The translations under genes were made by a program, and so were the position numbers. From Sphingomonas sanxanigenens (GTDB taxonomy: Bacteria; Pseudomonadota; Alphaproteobacteria; Sphingomonadales; Sphingomonadaceae), in NCBI GenBank assembly GCA_003240855.1, contig QFNN01000006.1:1-54529 (forward strand): a stretch of DNA of 54,529 nt, given 5' to 3'. Below are positions 1 to 8,019 of this stretch, piece after piece (the stretch's first letter is position 1; every line of letters begins with the position of its first letter). Under the pieces are notes generated by a model that was given only the letters and a program-made list of their open reading frames with translations, was not told the origin of the DNA and ran no database searches.

Positions 1-464
1 GGCCTGTGCCCGTAGCTGAGCACGCGCGCCATTTGCCAGCCGCCGGGCGCGAGCGCCCAGACGATCACGAAATGCGCCTCGCCCACCAGTTTCTCCGGTC
101 CGTCGCCCTGGCGTTCGTAGAAACGGTGGTCGCCCTCCTCGATCGCGCCATAGCCGGGGACCGGAGAGACGCGAAGGCTTGCCGCGACGAGTTCGCGGCG
201 CGAGCGCCAGGCGTCGGGCTTCAGCTTTTCGTGGCAGCTCCTGTCATAGTCGGCGACGAAGGCGGTCGCGTCTCGCGATACCACGCCGCCCTTGTCATGA
301 TAGAATTCGATGTCGGGCGTCACCATGGTGCGCAGCACATCGGGCTGGCAGCGGTTGAAATAAATGTCGAACAGCGCGGTATCGCTGGCCGCGATCTGCC
401 TGGTCAAATCGGGTTCGGCGGGAATCTGGATCGCGGCGGCGGCAAGGAGCAGGCTGAGCATCAT
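1..464 (-). CDS. SnoaL-like / DUF4440 family protein, C-terminus cut by window edge
   Basis: The minus-strand frame starts MMLSLLLAAAAIQIPAEP and runs off the left edge with no stop. A short hydrophobic N-terminus looks like a signal peptide. The body (DTALFDIYFNRCQPDVLRTM, then DIEFYHDKGG, then a WALAPGGWQMARVLSYGH ending) is typical of NTF2-fold SnoaL/DUF4440 proteins, small cone-shaped domains used as enzymes or ligand binders. Substrate unknown. Two adjacent ATGs (464 and 461) are possible starts; GGAG at 468-471 supplies the ribosome site. A near-perfect palindrome lies directly upstream, so expression is probably controlled there. Family call from sequence; function not assigned. Confidence 0.7.
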   Translation of the reverse strand, partial: MMLSLLLAAAAIQIPAEPDLTRQIAASDTALFDIYFNRCQPDVLRTMVTPDIEFYHDKGGVVSRDATAFVADYDRSCHEKLKPDAWRSRRELVAASLRVSPVPGYGAIEEGDHRFYERQGDGPEKLVGEAHFVIVWALAPGGWQMARVLSYGHR

Positions 465-469
465 GATCT

Positions 470-497
470 CCACTGTATTATTTATATAATACAGTGG
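470..497. promoter_or_regulatory. 28-bp palindrome directly upstream of the SnoaL-like gene
   Basis: Arms CCACTGTATTAT (470-481) and ATAATACAGTGG (486-497) are perfect reverse complements separated by TTAT. The element abuts the ribosome site of the minus-strand gene that starts at 464 and is far more AT-rich than its surroundings. A dyad this perfect at a promoter is most often the operator of a dimeric repressor (MarR, PadR, TetR or GntR type). A 5'-UTR hairpin is the alternative. The cognate regulator is not in view. Confidence 0.6.
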
Positions 498-515
498 GGC
501 CGGCTCGGCGCAAGC

Positions 516-1304
516 TCAATGATCGTGCGGGGCGAGGGCGTCCAATATGTCCTCGATCCGCGCGGGGTCGCCGGCGGCGATCACATCGCCCTTGCTGTCG
601 GCGTCGAGCGGCTCGCCCGCCCAGTCGCACATCCGCCCGCCCGCGCCTTCGACCACCGGCACCAGCGCCGCGAAGTCGTGGAGCTTCAGCCCCGACTCGA
701 CGACCAGATCGATATGGCCCGACGCGAGCAGCCCGTAATTATAGCAATCGCCGCCATAAATGGGCTGAGTGCGCCGGGCGACGGTGGCGACGAGCCCCAT
801 GAAGCGATGCGATTCCGCCTCGCCGAAGAGATGCGGGCTGGTCGTGGCGAGCACCGCCGCCTCGATCTCGCGGCAGGGGCGCGTCCGGACTGGCTTGCCG
901 TTGAACAATGTCGGCCGCCCCGTCACCCCCAGCCAGCGTTCGCGCCCGACCGGCTGGTCGATCACCCCCAGCACGGGCCAGCCGTCGACGAGCAGCGCGA
1001 TCAGCGTGCCGAAGATCGGCCGCCCCGCCATGAAGCTGCGCGTACCGTCGATAGGATCGAGCACCCAGGTGCGCCCGCTCGCCCCGTCCTTCGCGCCATA
1101 TTCCTCGCCGATGACGCCGTCGCGCGGCGATTCCGCTTCGATCAGGCGGCGCATCGCGGCTTCGGCGGCGCGATCGGCTTCGGTCACGGGCGAGGCGTCG
1201 GCCTTGGTCTCGACCGAAAAGGGCGCGCGAAAAAAGGGGCGGATGGCCTTGCCCGCCGCATCGGCGAGAGCGTTGGCGAGAGCGATGTCGCGATCACTGA
1301 GCAT
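516..1304 (-). CDS. hisN: Histidinol-phosphatase, inositol monophosphatase family (HisN)
   Basis: 262 residues. Dephosphorylates L-histidinol phosphate to L-histidinol, the step before HisD. Inositol-monophosphatase signatures are present: GEE at residues 66-68, the metal-binding DPIDGTRSF at 83-91, and a late LHDFAALVPVVEGAGG in the position of the usual WDxAA motif. The GGDCYNYGLLASG segment and overall similarity favour histidinol-phosphatase over a generic IMPase; hisG and hisD occur later in the window but not in an operon with it. Start ATG at 1304. A broader sugar-phosphatase activity cannot be excluded from sequence. Confidence 0.85.
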   Translation of the reverse strand: MLSDRDIALANALADAAGKAIRPFFRAPFSVETKADASPVTEADRAAEAAMRRLIEAESPRDGVIGEEYGAKDGASGRTWVLDPIDGTRSFMAGRPIFGTLIALLVDGWPVLGVIDQPVGRERWLGVTGRPTLFNGKPVRTRPCREIEAAVLATTSPHLFGEAESHRFMGLVATVARRTQPIYGGDCYNYGLLASGHIDLVVESGLKLHDFAALVPVVEGAGGRMCDWAGEPLDADSKGDVIAAGDPARIEDILDALAPHDH

Positions 1305-1417
1305 GACGCGGGCCTAGCCCAGCGCGGGCAATGCCGCCAGAGCAGGCATTTAACCCTTTACAGAATGGCGTCGGCCACGTTTACTCGCGGTGACAGCATC
1401 GAGAAGGGGACGCTCGC

Positions 1418-1708
1418 ATGCACCGACAAGATCGGAGTCTGATGACGACCGATGATATCCGCGCCGAGATCGATGCGATCCGGGGGCGGCATGACGACCT
1501 GAACTACCGGGCGCGGTCGCGTACGCCCGTTTCGCCGAGCAACATCCGGCGGAGGACGGGCACGACGTTGATCATCGCGCTGGCCGCGGTCGTGCTGCTC
1601 GCCTTTTACGGGCTGGTGAAGCTGGCCTGGGGCTTGGGCATGGCCATCATCCACATCGCCTGGCCCAGCCATTCGCTGGCGAAAACCGCGCTCGACTGGC
1701 TGTTTTAA
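1418..1708 (+). CDS. Small single-pass membrane protein, unknown function
   Basis: 96 residues from ATG 1418, preceded by GAGAAGGGGA. An alternative ATG at 1442 (MTTDDIRAEI) also has a good GGAG, so the start is undecided. The N-terminal half is charged and rich in Arg/Asp, followed by one strong transmembrane helix (about residues 49-70, TLIIALAAVVLLAFYGLVKL) and a short C-terminal tail. No known domain was recognised. It sits alone between hisN and prs. Confidence 0.6.
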   Translation: MHRQDRSLMTTDDIRAEIDAIRGRHDDLNYRARSRTPVSPSNIRRRTGTTLIIALAAVVLLAFYGLVKLAWGLGMAIIHIAWPSHSLAKTALDWLF

Positions 1709-1751
1709 GACAGCTCTCCGTTCGGAATGGCTGCGGCGCGCAAGGCCGCGA

Positions 1752-2687
1752 TCAATCGAACAGCGAGGACACCGAGCTTTCGTCGGCGATGCGCTTGATC
1801 GCTTCGGCAAGCAGCGGCGCGATCGTCAGCATGCGGATATGCTTCGCGCCTTCCGCGCCCTCAGGCAGTTGGATCGAATCGGTCACGACCAGCTCGGTGA
1901 GCTGCGAAGCCTCGACCCGCGCCACCGCGCCGCCCGAAAGCACGCCGTGGCTGCAATAAGCGACGACATCCTTGGCCCCGGCCTGGCGCAGCGCCGCGGC
2001 GGCGTTGCACAGCGTGCCGGCCGAATCGACAATATCGTCGACGAGGACGCAGAAGCGGCCCGACACGTCGCCGATGATGTTCATCACTTCGCTTTCGCCC
2101 GGCTTCTCGCGACGCTTGTCGACGATGGCGAGCGGGGCGTTGTCGAGCCGCTTGGCGAGCGCGCGGGCGCGCACCACGCCGCCGACGTCGGGCGAGACGA
2201 CCATGATATTCTCGCCGCCGAAGCGCGCGTGAATATCGGCCGAGATCACCGGCGCGGCATAGAGATTGTCCGTCGGAATATCGAAGAAGCCCTGGATCTG
2301 CCCGGCGTGCAGATCGACCGAGAGAACGCGGTTGGCGCCGGCGACGGTAATGAGATTGGCCACCAGCTTGGCCGAGATCGGCGTCCGCGGGCCGGGCTTC
2401 CGATCCTGGCGGGCATAGCCGAAATAGGGGATGACTGCGGTGATGCGCTTGGCCGACGCGCGCTTCAACGCATCAATGCAGATCAGCAGTTCCATCAGAT
2501 TGTCGTTGGCGGGATAACCAGTCGACTGGACGACGAAAACATCCTCGCCGCGCACATTCTCGCGAATCTCGACGAAAACCTCTTCGTCGGCGAAGCGGCG
2601 GACGGCGGCATCGGTCAGCGGGATTTCCAGATAGGACGCAATGGCCTGGGCCAGCGGCAGATTGGAATTGCCCGACATGATCTTCAT
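1752..2687 (-). CDS. prs: Ribose-phosphate pyrophosphokinase
   Basis: 311 residues from ATG 2687. Makes PRPP from ribose 5-phosphate and ATP, feeding purine, pyrimidine, histidine and NAD synthesis. Hallmarks in order: PYFGYARQDRKPGPR (about residues 90-104), SVDLHAGQIQGFFDIP (about 124-138), the regulatory-loop region VVSPDVGGVVRARALA, and the PRPP-binding VLVDDIVDSAGT (about 210-221). The open frame continues upstream to 2816, but family alignment places the start at MKIMSGNSNLPLA (or MSGN at 2678). A palindromic repeat separates it from the divergent nadE. Confidence 0.97.
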   Translation of the reverse strand: MKIMSGNSNLPLAQAIASYLEIPLTDAAVRRFADEEVFVEIRENVRGEDVFVVQSTGYPANDNLMELLICIDALKRASAKRITAVIPYFGYARQDRKPGPRTPISAKLVANLITVAGANRVLSVDLHAGQIQGFFDIPTDNLYAAPVISADIHARFGGENIMVVSPDVGGVVRARALAKRLDNAPLAIVDKRREKPGESEVMNIIGDVSGRFCVLVDDIVDSAGTLCNAAAALRQAGAKDVVAYCSHGVLSGGAVARVEASQLTELVVTDSIQLPEGAEGAKHIRMLTIAPLLAEAIKRIADESSVSSLFD

Positions 2688-2816
2688 CGTGGATGGTCCC
2701 GCAATTTCTGGGTGCTTCGTCGCGATGCCCTTTAGCAGCGTCTGCCGCAAGGGGAAGGGGGGCGCTTGCCCGCACGGGCTGCCGCGCCTAGATCGACGGC
2801 GGCCGGCTGGCTCCAT

Positions 2817-2905
2817 CCTCGATCCGTTCGTTCCGAGCGACGTCGAGGAACCATTCCGGCGAGCGCAAACGCCCCCGGACTTCGTTCGGGACGAACGGAT
2901 CGAGG
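2817..2905. repeat. REP-like inverted repeat between prs and nadE
   Basis: The 18-nt left arm at 2817-2834 and right arm at 2888-2905 match as inverted repeats with one mismatch; the core is GATCCGTTCGT / ACGAACGGATC. They enclose about 50 nt containing further GAACG-type words. This looks like an extragenic palindromic element and not a regulatory site, although it lies in the divergent prs/nadE spacer and its right end comes close to the nadE start. Related CGTTCG-rich inverted repeats occur at 19723-19798. Confidence 0.6.
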
Positions 2906-2917
2906 TATGACGGCCAA

Positions 2918-4573
2918 GTGACGGACAGTCTGAAGATCGCGCTCGTACAGGCCGGCCAGCGCGTGGGCGACATCGCCGGCAACGCCGCGCGGATGATCGA
3001 ATGGCGCGCCAGGGCGGGCGACGCCGATCTCGTGGTTTTCCCCGAGCTGCAACTGATCGGCTATCCGCCGGAGGATCTGGTGCTGAAACCCGCGCTGATC
3101 GCGCGCGCCGCCGCAGCGCTGGACCAGATGGCGGCGGCGACGGCGGACGGCGGGCCTGCGATGATCGTCGGCACGGTGCTGTGCGAGGACGGGCTGCTTT
3201 ACAATGCGCTCGCTCTGCTCGACGGCGGACGGATCGCGGCCGTCACGCGCAAGCATGAGCTGCCCAATTACGGCACGTTCGACGAGAAAAGGCTGTTCGC
3301 CAGCGGCCCCCTGCCCGCGCCCGTCACCTTTCGCGGCGTCCGCATCGGCCTGCCGATCTGCGAGGATATGTGGTTCCCGGCGGTCTGCGCGCATCTGAAG
3401 GCCGCCGGCGCCGAACTGCTGATCGTCCCCAACGGCAGCCCTTATGAGATCGACAAGGACGAACTGCGATCGGGGAAGATCGCCGCCGCGCGCGTCGCCG
3501 AAACGGGGCTGCCCCTCGCCTATCTCAACCGTGTCGGCGGGCAGGACGAGCTGGTGTTCGACGGCGCATCCTTCGTGATGAACGCCGACGGGGCGATCGC
3601 CTGGCAATTGCCCGACTGGGAAGAAGTGCTGGCGACGACGCAGTGGGAACGCATCGACGGCGGCTGGCGCTGCCTGCCCGGCGAGATCGCTGCGCTCGAT
3701 CCGCATCCAGGCGACATTTATCACGCCATGCTCGTCGGCCTGCGCGACTATGTGAACGCCAATCGCTTTCCGGGGGTCGTGCTCGGCCTGTCGGGCGGGA
3801 TCGACAGCGCGCTGTCGGCGGCGGTCGCAGTCGATGCGCTGGGCGCGGATCGCGTGCGCTGCGTGATGATGCCGTCGCGCTTCACCGGCGCGGAATCGCT
3901 GGAGGACGCCGCCGAATGCGCCCGCCTGCTCGGCGTCCAGCTCGACAGCGTACCGATCGAGCCGGCGGTCGAGGCGTTCGACGCGATGCTGGCGCCGCTG
4001 TTCGAGGGTCGCCCGCGCGACCTGACCGAGGAGAATATCCAGTCGCGCATCCGCGGCGTCACGCTGATGGCGATCAGCAACAAGTTCGGCCACATGGTGC
4101 TGACCACCGGCAACAAGAGCGAGATGTCCGTCGGCTACGCCACCATCTACGGCGACATGTGCGGCGGCTATTCGGTGTTGAAGGATGCCTATAAGACCAC
4201 GGTGTTCGCCGTGTCGCGCTGGCGCAATGCGCATCGCCCGCGCCTCGCGCTCGGCCCCGGCGGCCCGGTGATGCCCGAACGCGTCATCACCAAGCCGCCG
4301 ACTGCGGAGTTGCGCGCCGACCAGAAGGATTCGGACAGCCTGCCGCCATACGACATTCTCGATCCGATCCTGCTCGGGCTGGTGGAAGATGAATTGTCGG
4401 TCGACGACGTCGTCGCGCGCGGTTTCGACCGCGACACGGTGATCCGTATCGAAAAGCTGCTCTACGTCGCCGAATATAAGCGCCGGCAGGCGCCGCCGGG
4501 GGTGAAGCTGGGCCGCCGCAATTTCGGCCGCGATCGCCGCTATCCGATCACCAACGCTTTCCGGTCGGTGTGA
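2918..4573 (+). CDS. nadE: Glutamine-dependent NAD+ synthetase
   Basis: 551 residues. Converts deamido-NAD to NAD using ammonia released from glutamine. The N-terminal nitrilase-fold amidase has its Glu-Lys-Cys triad visible in VVFPELQLIGYPPEDL, KHELPNYGTFDEKR and LPICEDMW. The C-terminal synthetase has the ATP pyrophosphatase loop GLSGGIDSALSAAV (about residues 288-301) and the family end KLGRRNFGRDRRYPI. The start is GTG at 2918: the ATG at 2907 is in another frame and meets a stop after four codons. GAGG at 2902-2905 is the likely ribosome site. The stop overlaps the gltX start (TGATG), so the two are probably co-transcribed. Confidence 0.96.
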   Translation: MTDSLKIALVQAGQRVGDIAGNAARMIEWRARAGDADLVVFPELQLIGYPPEDLVLKPALIARAAAALDQMAAATADGGPAMIVGTVLCEDGLLYNALALLDGGRIAAVTRKHELPNYGTFDEKRLFASGPLPAPVTFRGVRIGLPICEDMWFPAVCAHLKAAGAELLIVPNGSPYEIDKDELRSGKIAAARVAETGLPLAYLNRVGGQDELVFDGASFVMNADGAIAWQLPDWEEVLATTQWERIDGGWRCLPGEIAALDPHPGDIYHAMLVGLRDYVNANRFPGVVLGLSGGIDSALSAAVAVDALGADRVRCVMMPSRFTGAESLEDAAECARLLGVQLDSVPIEPAVEAFDAMLAPLFEGRPRDLTEENIQSRIRGVTLMAISNKFGHMVLTTGNKSEMSVGYATIYGDMCGGYSVLKDAYKTTVFAVSRWRNAHRPRLALGPGGPVMPERVITKPPTAELRADQKDSDSLPPYDILDPILLGLVEDELSVDDVVARGFDRDTVIRIEKLLYVAEYKRRQAPPGVKLGRRNFGRDRRYPITNAFRSV

Positions 4574-5904
4574 TGGCCGGCGTCGTCACCCGCTTCGCGC
4601 CGTCGCCGACCGGGCGGCTGCATGTCGGCAACATCCGCACCGCGATCCACAACTGGCTGTGGGCGCGCAAGGCCGGCGGTCGTTTCATGCTGCGCATCGA
4701 CGACACCGACGCCGAACGATCGGAAGAGCGCTTCGTCGACGCGATCCGCGCCGACCTGGGCTGGCTGGGCCTCGACCATGACGGCGAGGCGCGGCAGTCA
4801 GAATGCTTCGCGCTTTACGAGACGCGATTTGAAATGCTGCGCGCCGCGGGGCGGGTTTATCCCTGTTACGAGACGCAGCAAGAGCTTGAACTGAAACGCA
4901 AGATATTGCTCGGGCGCGGACTTCCTCCCGTCTATGATCGCGCGGCGCTCGACCTCGGCGACGACGATCGCGCCGCGCTCGAGGCCGAGGGGCGCAGGCC
5001 GCACTGGCGTTTCAAGCTCGATCATGCTGCGCCGATCGCGTGGAACGATCTGATCCGCGGGCCGCAGCATTTCGACCCGAAGCTGCTCAGCGATCCGGTG
5101 ATCCGCCGCGCCGATGCGTCCTGGCTCTATCTGTTGCCATCGGCGATCGACGATGTCGACATGGGCGTCACGCATGTCGTGCGCGGCGAGGATCATGTCT
5201 CCAACACCGCAGCACAGTTGCAGATGTTCGCAGCATTGGGAGCCGACGCCCCGGCCTTCGCGCACGAGGCGCTGCTCGTCGGCAGCGAAGGCAAGCTTTC
5301 AAAACGACTCGGCGCGCTGGGCGTCGATGCGTTCCGCGAACAGGGCGTCGAGCCGCAGGCGATCCTCTCGCTCCTCGCGCGCATCGGCACCGCCGATCCG
5401 GTCGAACCGTTCGTCGATCCCGCGCCGTTGGTCGAAGGAATCGACTTCGCACGCTTCGGCCGCGCGCCTGCCCGCTTCGACGACGCCGAACTCGCCGCGC
5501 TCAGCGCGCGCATCGTCCATCAGCTTGATTATGAAGCCGTCGCGGCGCGCCTGCCTGCCGGGATGACGGAAACGGGCTGGCTGGCGGTGCGCCCCAACCT
5601 GTCGACCGTGGCCGAGGCCGCCGACTGGTGGGGAATCGTCACCGGCCCGATCGAAACGCCCGCCCCCGATCCCGACGACGCGCCGGTGATCGCCGCCGCC
5701 GCCGCCGCCGCGCGCGAGGCCGACTGGCAGGCAGACCCCTGGCATGCGATCGCCGGCGCCGCCAAGGCCGCAACGGGACGCGGCGGCAAGGCGCTGTTCC
5801 TGCCGCTCCGCCGCGCGCTCACCGGGCGCGATCACGGACCGGACATGGGCAAGCTGCTGCCGCTCATCGGCCGCGAGGAAGCCCTCCGGAGATTGGACGG
5901 CTAA
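4573..5904 (+). CDS. gltX: Glutamate--tRNA ligase
   Basis: 443 residues from ATG 4573, overlapping the nadE stop by one base. Class I aminoacyl-tRNA synthetase that charges tRNA-Glu. HIGH-type motif in PSPTGRLHVGNIRTA (residues about 9-23) and KMSKS-type motif GKLSKRLGA (about 240-248). Alphaproteobacteria often carry two GltX paralogues, one charging tRNA-Glu and one mischarging tRNA-Gln for the transamidosome; which one this is cannot be decided from sequence alone. Length is normal for the shorter paralogue. Confidence 0.95.
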   Translation: MAGVVTRFAPSPTGRLHVGNIRTAIHNWLWARKAGGRFMLRIDDTDAERSEERFVDAIRADLGWLGLDHDGEARQSECFALYETRFEMLRAAGRVYPCYETQQELELKRKILLGRGLPPVYDRAALDLGDDDRAALEAEGRRPHWRFKLDHAAPIAWNDLIRGPQHFDPKLLSDPVIRRADASWLYLLPSAIDDVDMGVTHVVRGEDHVSNTAAQLQMFAALGADAPAFAHEALLVGSEGKLSKRLGALGVDAFREQGVEPQAILSLLARIGTADPVEPFVDPAPLVEGIDFARFGRAPARFDDAELAALSARIVHQLDYEAVAARLPAGMTETGWLAVRPNLSTVAEAADWWGIVTGPIETPAPDPDDAPVIAAAAAAAREADWQADPWHAIAGAAKAATGRGGKALFLPLRRALTGRDHGPDMGKLLPLIGREEALRRLDG

Positions 5905-5920
5905 TCTCTTTTCCCGAATC

Positions 5921-5937
5921 ATGTTATGTTGTAACGT
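5921..5937. promoter_or_regulatory. Candidate Zur-type operator upstream of the TonB-like gene
   Basis: ATGTTATGTTGTAACGT is an imperfect dyad: the left half ATGTTAT and right half GTAACGT agree at five of seven paired positions around a 3-nt centre. It resembles the ATGTTATAATATAACAT pattern of zinc-uptake regulators (Zur) and stands out in a GC-rich background. It is 49 nt upstream of the TonB-like start at 5986. Assignment to Zur is by resemblance only. Confidence 0.4.
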
Positions 5938-5985
5938 CTCCAAGTGGTTGCCGCTTTTCGCGGCGCCGCATGGATGGAGGGTACC

Positions 5986-6639
5986 ATGCAGAGAGAGGGT
6001 TACGCACAACGGAAAAGCCTGTCCCCTACCGCGCTCACCGCGACGATCGCGATCCACGCAGCCGGACTGGCCGCGATCCTACTGATCCGGGGGGATTATG
6101 TTCCCAGCCTGAAGCCCGCGATTTTCACGACGATCCCGATTCTTTCCGACCCACCACCGCCGCCGCCGACCAATGTCGACCCACCCAAATCGCGCGGCAG
6201 GGTGGAGCGGCCCGTTGACCAGCCGAAGCCCGTCCAACCAACCAGGACCGACAGCGCGGAGATCATCATCCGCCCCGTCGATCCAATCCTCCCGTCCGGC
6301 GGCGGAGCCGATCCGGTGATTGAGGCCACGCGCATCGATCCGCCGGCGCCCGTCCTTGTCGACCCCAGCCCCGACCCGCGCTTCGCCGGGGCGTTCCAGC
6401 CGCCTTACCCACCCGCGATGCAGCGCATGGGGCGCGAGGGCAAAGTCGTCGTCCGCGTGCTCATCGGCAGCGACGGGCGCGTCAAATCGGCGAACATCGT
6501 GGCGTCGGACGACGAAGCCTTTTCCAGCGTCACGCTGCAGCAGGCGCTGAGCCGCTGGCGCTTCCGCCCCGCGACACGCGACGGGGCGCCCGTCGAAGGC
6601 TGGAAAACGCTCACTGTCCGCTTTGAAATGAAGGCCTGA
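5986..6639 (+). CDS. TonB family energy-transducing protein
   Basis: 217 residues. Couples the inner-membrane proton motive force to TonB-dependent outer-membrane receptors. One N-terminal membrane anchor (about residues 14-34, TALTATIAIHAAGLAAILLI), then a proline-rich periplasmic stretch (DPPPPPPTNVDPPKSRGRV), then a C-terminal TonB fold with PPYPPAMQRMGREGKVVVRV and ALSRWRFRPATRDG. ATG 5986 was chosen for its GGAGG at 5976-5980; the frame stays open upstream to 5944. A possible zinc-responsive operator precedes it. No exbB/exbD adjoin, so it is probably one of several TonB paralogues. Confidence 0.88.
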   Translation: MQREGYAQRKSLSPTALTATIAIHAAGLAAILLIRGDYVPSLKPAIFTTIPILSDPPPPPPTNVDPPKSRGRVERPVDQPKPVQPTRTDSAEIIIRPVDPILPSGGGADPVIEATRIDPPAPVLVDPSPDPRFAGAFQPPYPPAMQRMGREGKVVVRVLIGSDGRVKSANIVASDDEAFSSVTLQQALSRWRFRPATRDGAPVEGWKTLTVRFEMKA

Positions 6640-6695
6640 CAGGCGCTTGGGCAGGCGGGGTAGCATCGCGCCCCGCTTGCCCCTATCTTCGGCCC

Positions 6696-7046
6696 ATGAC
6701 CTTCCTGCGCTTCTTCAATCCCGTGGCGGCGATCCGCGACCTGCGCGTCTTTCTGTCCGGACGCCAGCGGCACGAGCTGATTTTCGGCTTTCTCGCGCTG
6801 ACCACGACGATCGTGGTGGTGACGGCCTTCTTCTATGACACGGATGATCTGAAGCGCCCGTGGAAGCGCAACATCGTTTATGTGCAGAGCTGGCCGCTCG
6901 ATCGCAGCCTCGCCGAGATCCGCGCGCAGCAGAAGATCGACGAGCCGAAGAAGAAAGCCGAGCAGGAAAAGCTCGAAGCGCTCCAGAAGGAACGCCAGGC
7001 GCAGTTCAAGAAGGTCGACGACGCGCTCAACCGGTGGGGGCTTTGA
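6696..7046 (+). CDS. Conserved-looking small membrane protein, unknown function
   Basis: 116 residues: a cytoplasmic N-terminus (MTFLRFFNPVAAIRDLRVFL), one transmembrane helix (about residues 29-46, IFGFLALTTTIVVVTAFF), and a highly charged Lys/Glu/Gln-rich C-terminal segment (EIRAQQKIDEPKKKAEQEKL) likely to form a helix or coiled coil. No catalytic motif. Its stop overlaps the TTG start of ribD, so it is translated in the riboflavin operon, but nothing ties it to riboflavin chemistry. Confidence 0.75.
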   Translation: MTFLRFFNPVAAIRDLRVFLSGRQRHELIFGFLALTTTIVVVTAFFYDTDDLKRPWKRNIVYVQSWPLDRSLAEIRAQQKIDEPKKKAEQEKLEALQKERQAQFKKVDDALNRWGL

Positions 7047-8014
7047 GCCCCGACGAACGGTTCATGGCCGCCGCCGTCGCGATCGGATCGCGCGGACGCG
7101 GGCGGACCGCGCCCAATCCCAATGTCGGCGCGCTGATCGTCAGGCATGGCCGGGTGATCGGGCGCGGCTGGTGCCAGCCCGGCGGCCGGCCCCATGCCGA
7201 GGCGATGGCGCTGGCCGAGGCCGGCGCGGCGGCGCGGGGCGCGACCTGCTACACTACGCTTGAGCCCTGCGCCCATCAGAGCCTGCGCGGCCCCGCCTGT
7301 TCCAGCCTGCTGATAGAGGCCGGCGTCACCCGCGTCGTGGGCGGGCTGGTCGATCCCGATCCGCGCACCGCCGGCGAAGGCTATGCGCGGCTGCGCGCAA
7401 CCGGCATTGACGTTACCGACGGCGTGCTGGCCGGCGATTGCGCACGATCGATCGAGGGCTTCCTGACGCGCCGACGCTTTGGCCGCCCGCATGTCACGCT
7501 GAAGCTCGCCACCTCGCTCGACGGGCGGATCGCGCTGACCGACGGAACGAGCCGCTGGATCACCGGCGATGCGGCGCGCGCGCACGCGCATCTTGAGCGC
7601 GCGCGCTGCGAGATGATCGTCGTGGGGCGCGCCACGCTGGCGGCTGATGCGCCGCGGCTCGACGTCCGCCTCGCGGGACTTGAAGCGCGCTCGCCGCGCC
7701 GCGCGGTGCTGACGCGCGGACGGACGCCCGAAGGATGGGAGCCGCTGCCTTCGCCCGCCGCCGTCGCGTCGACTGACAATGTCGACCATATTCTCGTAGA
7801 GGGCGGGGCGGGCGCCGCCGCCGCCTTCCTTGCCGCCGACCTTGTCGACCGGCTTCTCCTCTACCGCGCGCCGATCGTCATCGGCGCGGGCCTGGCCGCG
7901 ATCGGCGACATCGGGCTGACCGATCTGGCGGCCGCGCACGGGCGGTGGCGGATCGCGGATGCGCGGACGCTTGGCAGCGACCGGCTTGAGGTCTACGAGC
8001 GCCAGCGGAGCTGA
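7043..8014 (+). CDS. ribD: Bifunctional riboflavin deaminase/reductase RibD
   Basis: 323 residues. Deaminates then reduces the pyrimidine product of GTP cyclohydrolase II. The N-terminal CDA-like deaminase shows the zinc site PHAEAMALAEAG and TLEPCAHQSLRGPAC. The C-terminal reductase starts near RPHVTLKLATSLDGRIAL and has the ILVEGGAGAAAAF motif. Start chosen as TTG 7043, giving (M)SPDERFMAAAV, which matches the usual SPDDERFM beginning of the family, and overlapping the previous stop; ATG 7064 would remove conserved residues. First riboflavin gene of ribD-ribE-ribB-ribH. No FMN riboswitch was recognised upstream. Confidence 0.93.
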   Translation: MSPDERFMAAAVAIGSRGRGRTAPNPNVGALIVRHGRVIGRGWCQPGGRPHAEAMALAEAGAAARGATCYTTLEPCAHQSLRGPACSSLLIEAGVTRVVGGLVDPDPRTAGEGYARLRATGIDVTDGVLAGDCARSIEGFLTRRRFGRPHVTLKLATSLDGRIALTDGTSRWITGDAARAHAHLERARCEMIVVGRATLAADAPRLDVRLAGLEARSPRRAVLTRGRTPEGWEPLPSPAAVASTDNVDHILVEGGAGAAAAFLAADLVDRLLLYRAPIVIGAGLAAIGDIGLTDLAAAHGRWRIADARTLGSDRLEVYERQRS

Positions 8015-8019
8015 CCTGA

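Noticed and set aside
6..1442. 478-codon open frame on the plus strand
   Set aside because: It runs antisense to the SnoaL-like gene and hisN, both of which have clear family motifs. The frame is a by-product of high GC.
2732..4234. 500-codon open frame on the minus strand
   Set aside because: Antisense to nadE; no recognisable domain; composition typical of GC-rich shadow frames.
6640..7042. FMN riboswitch upstream of ribD
   Set aside because: The conserved RFN-element segments were looked for and not found; the leader is short and mostly coding.
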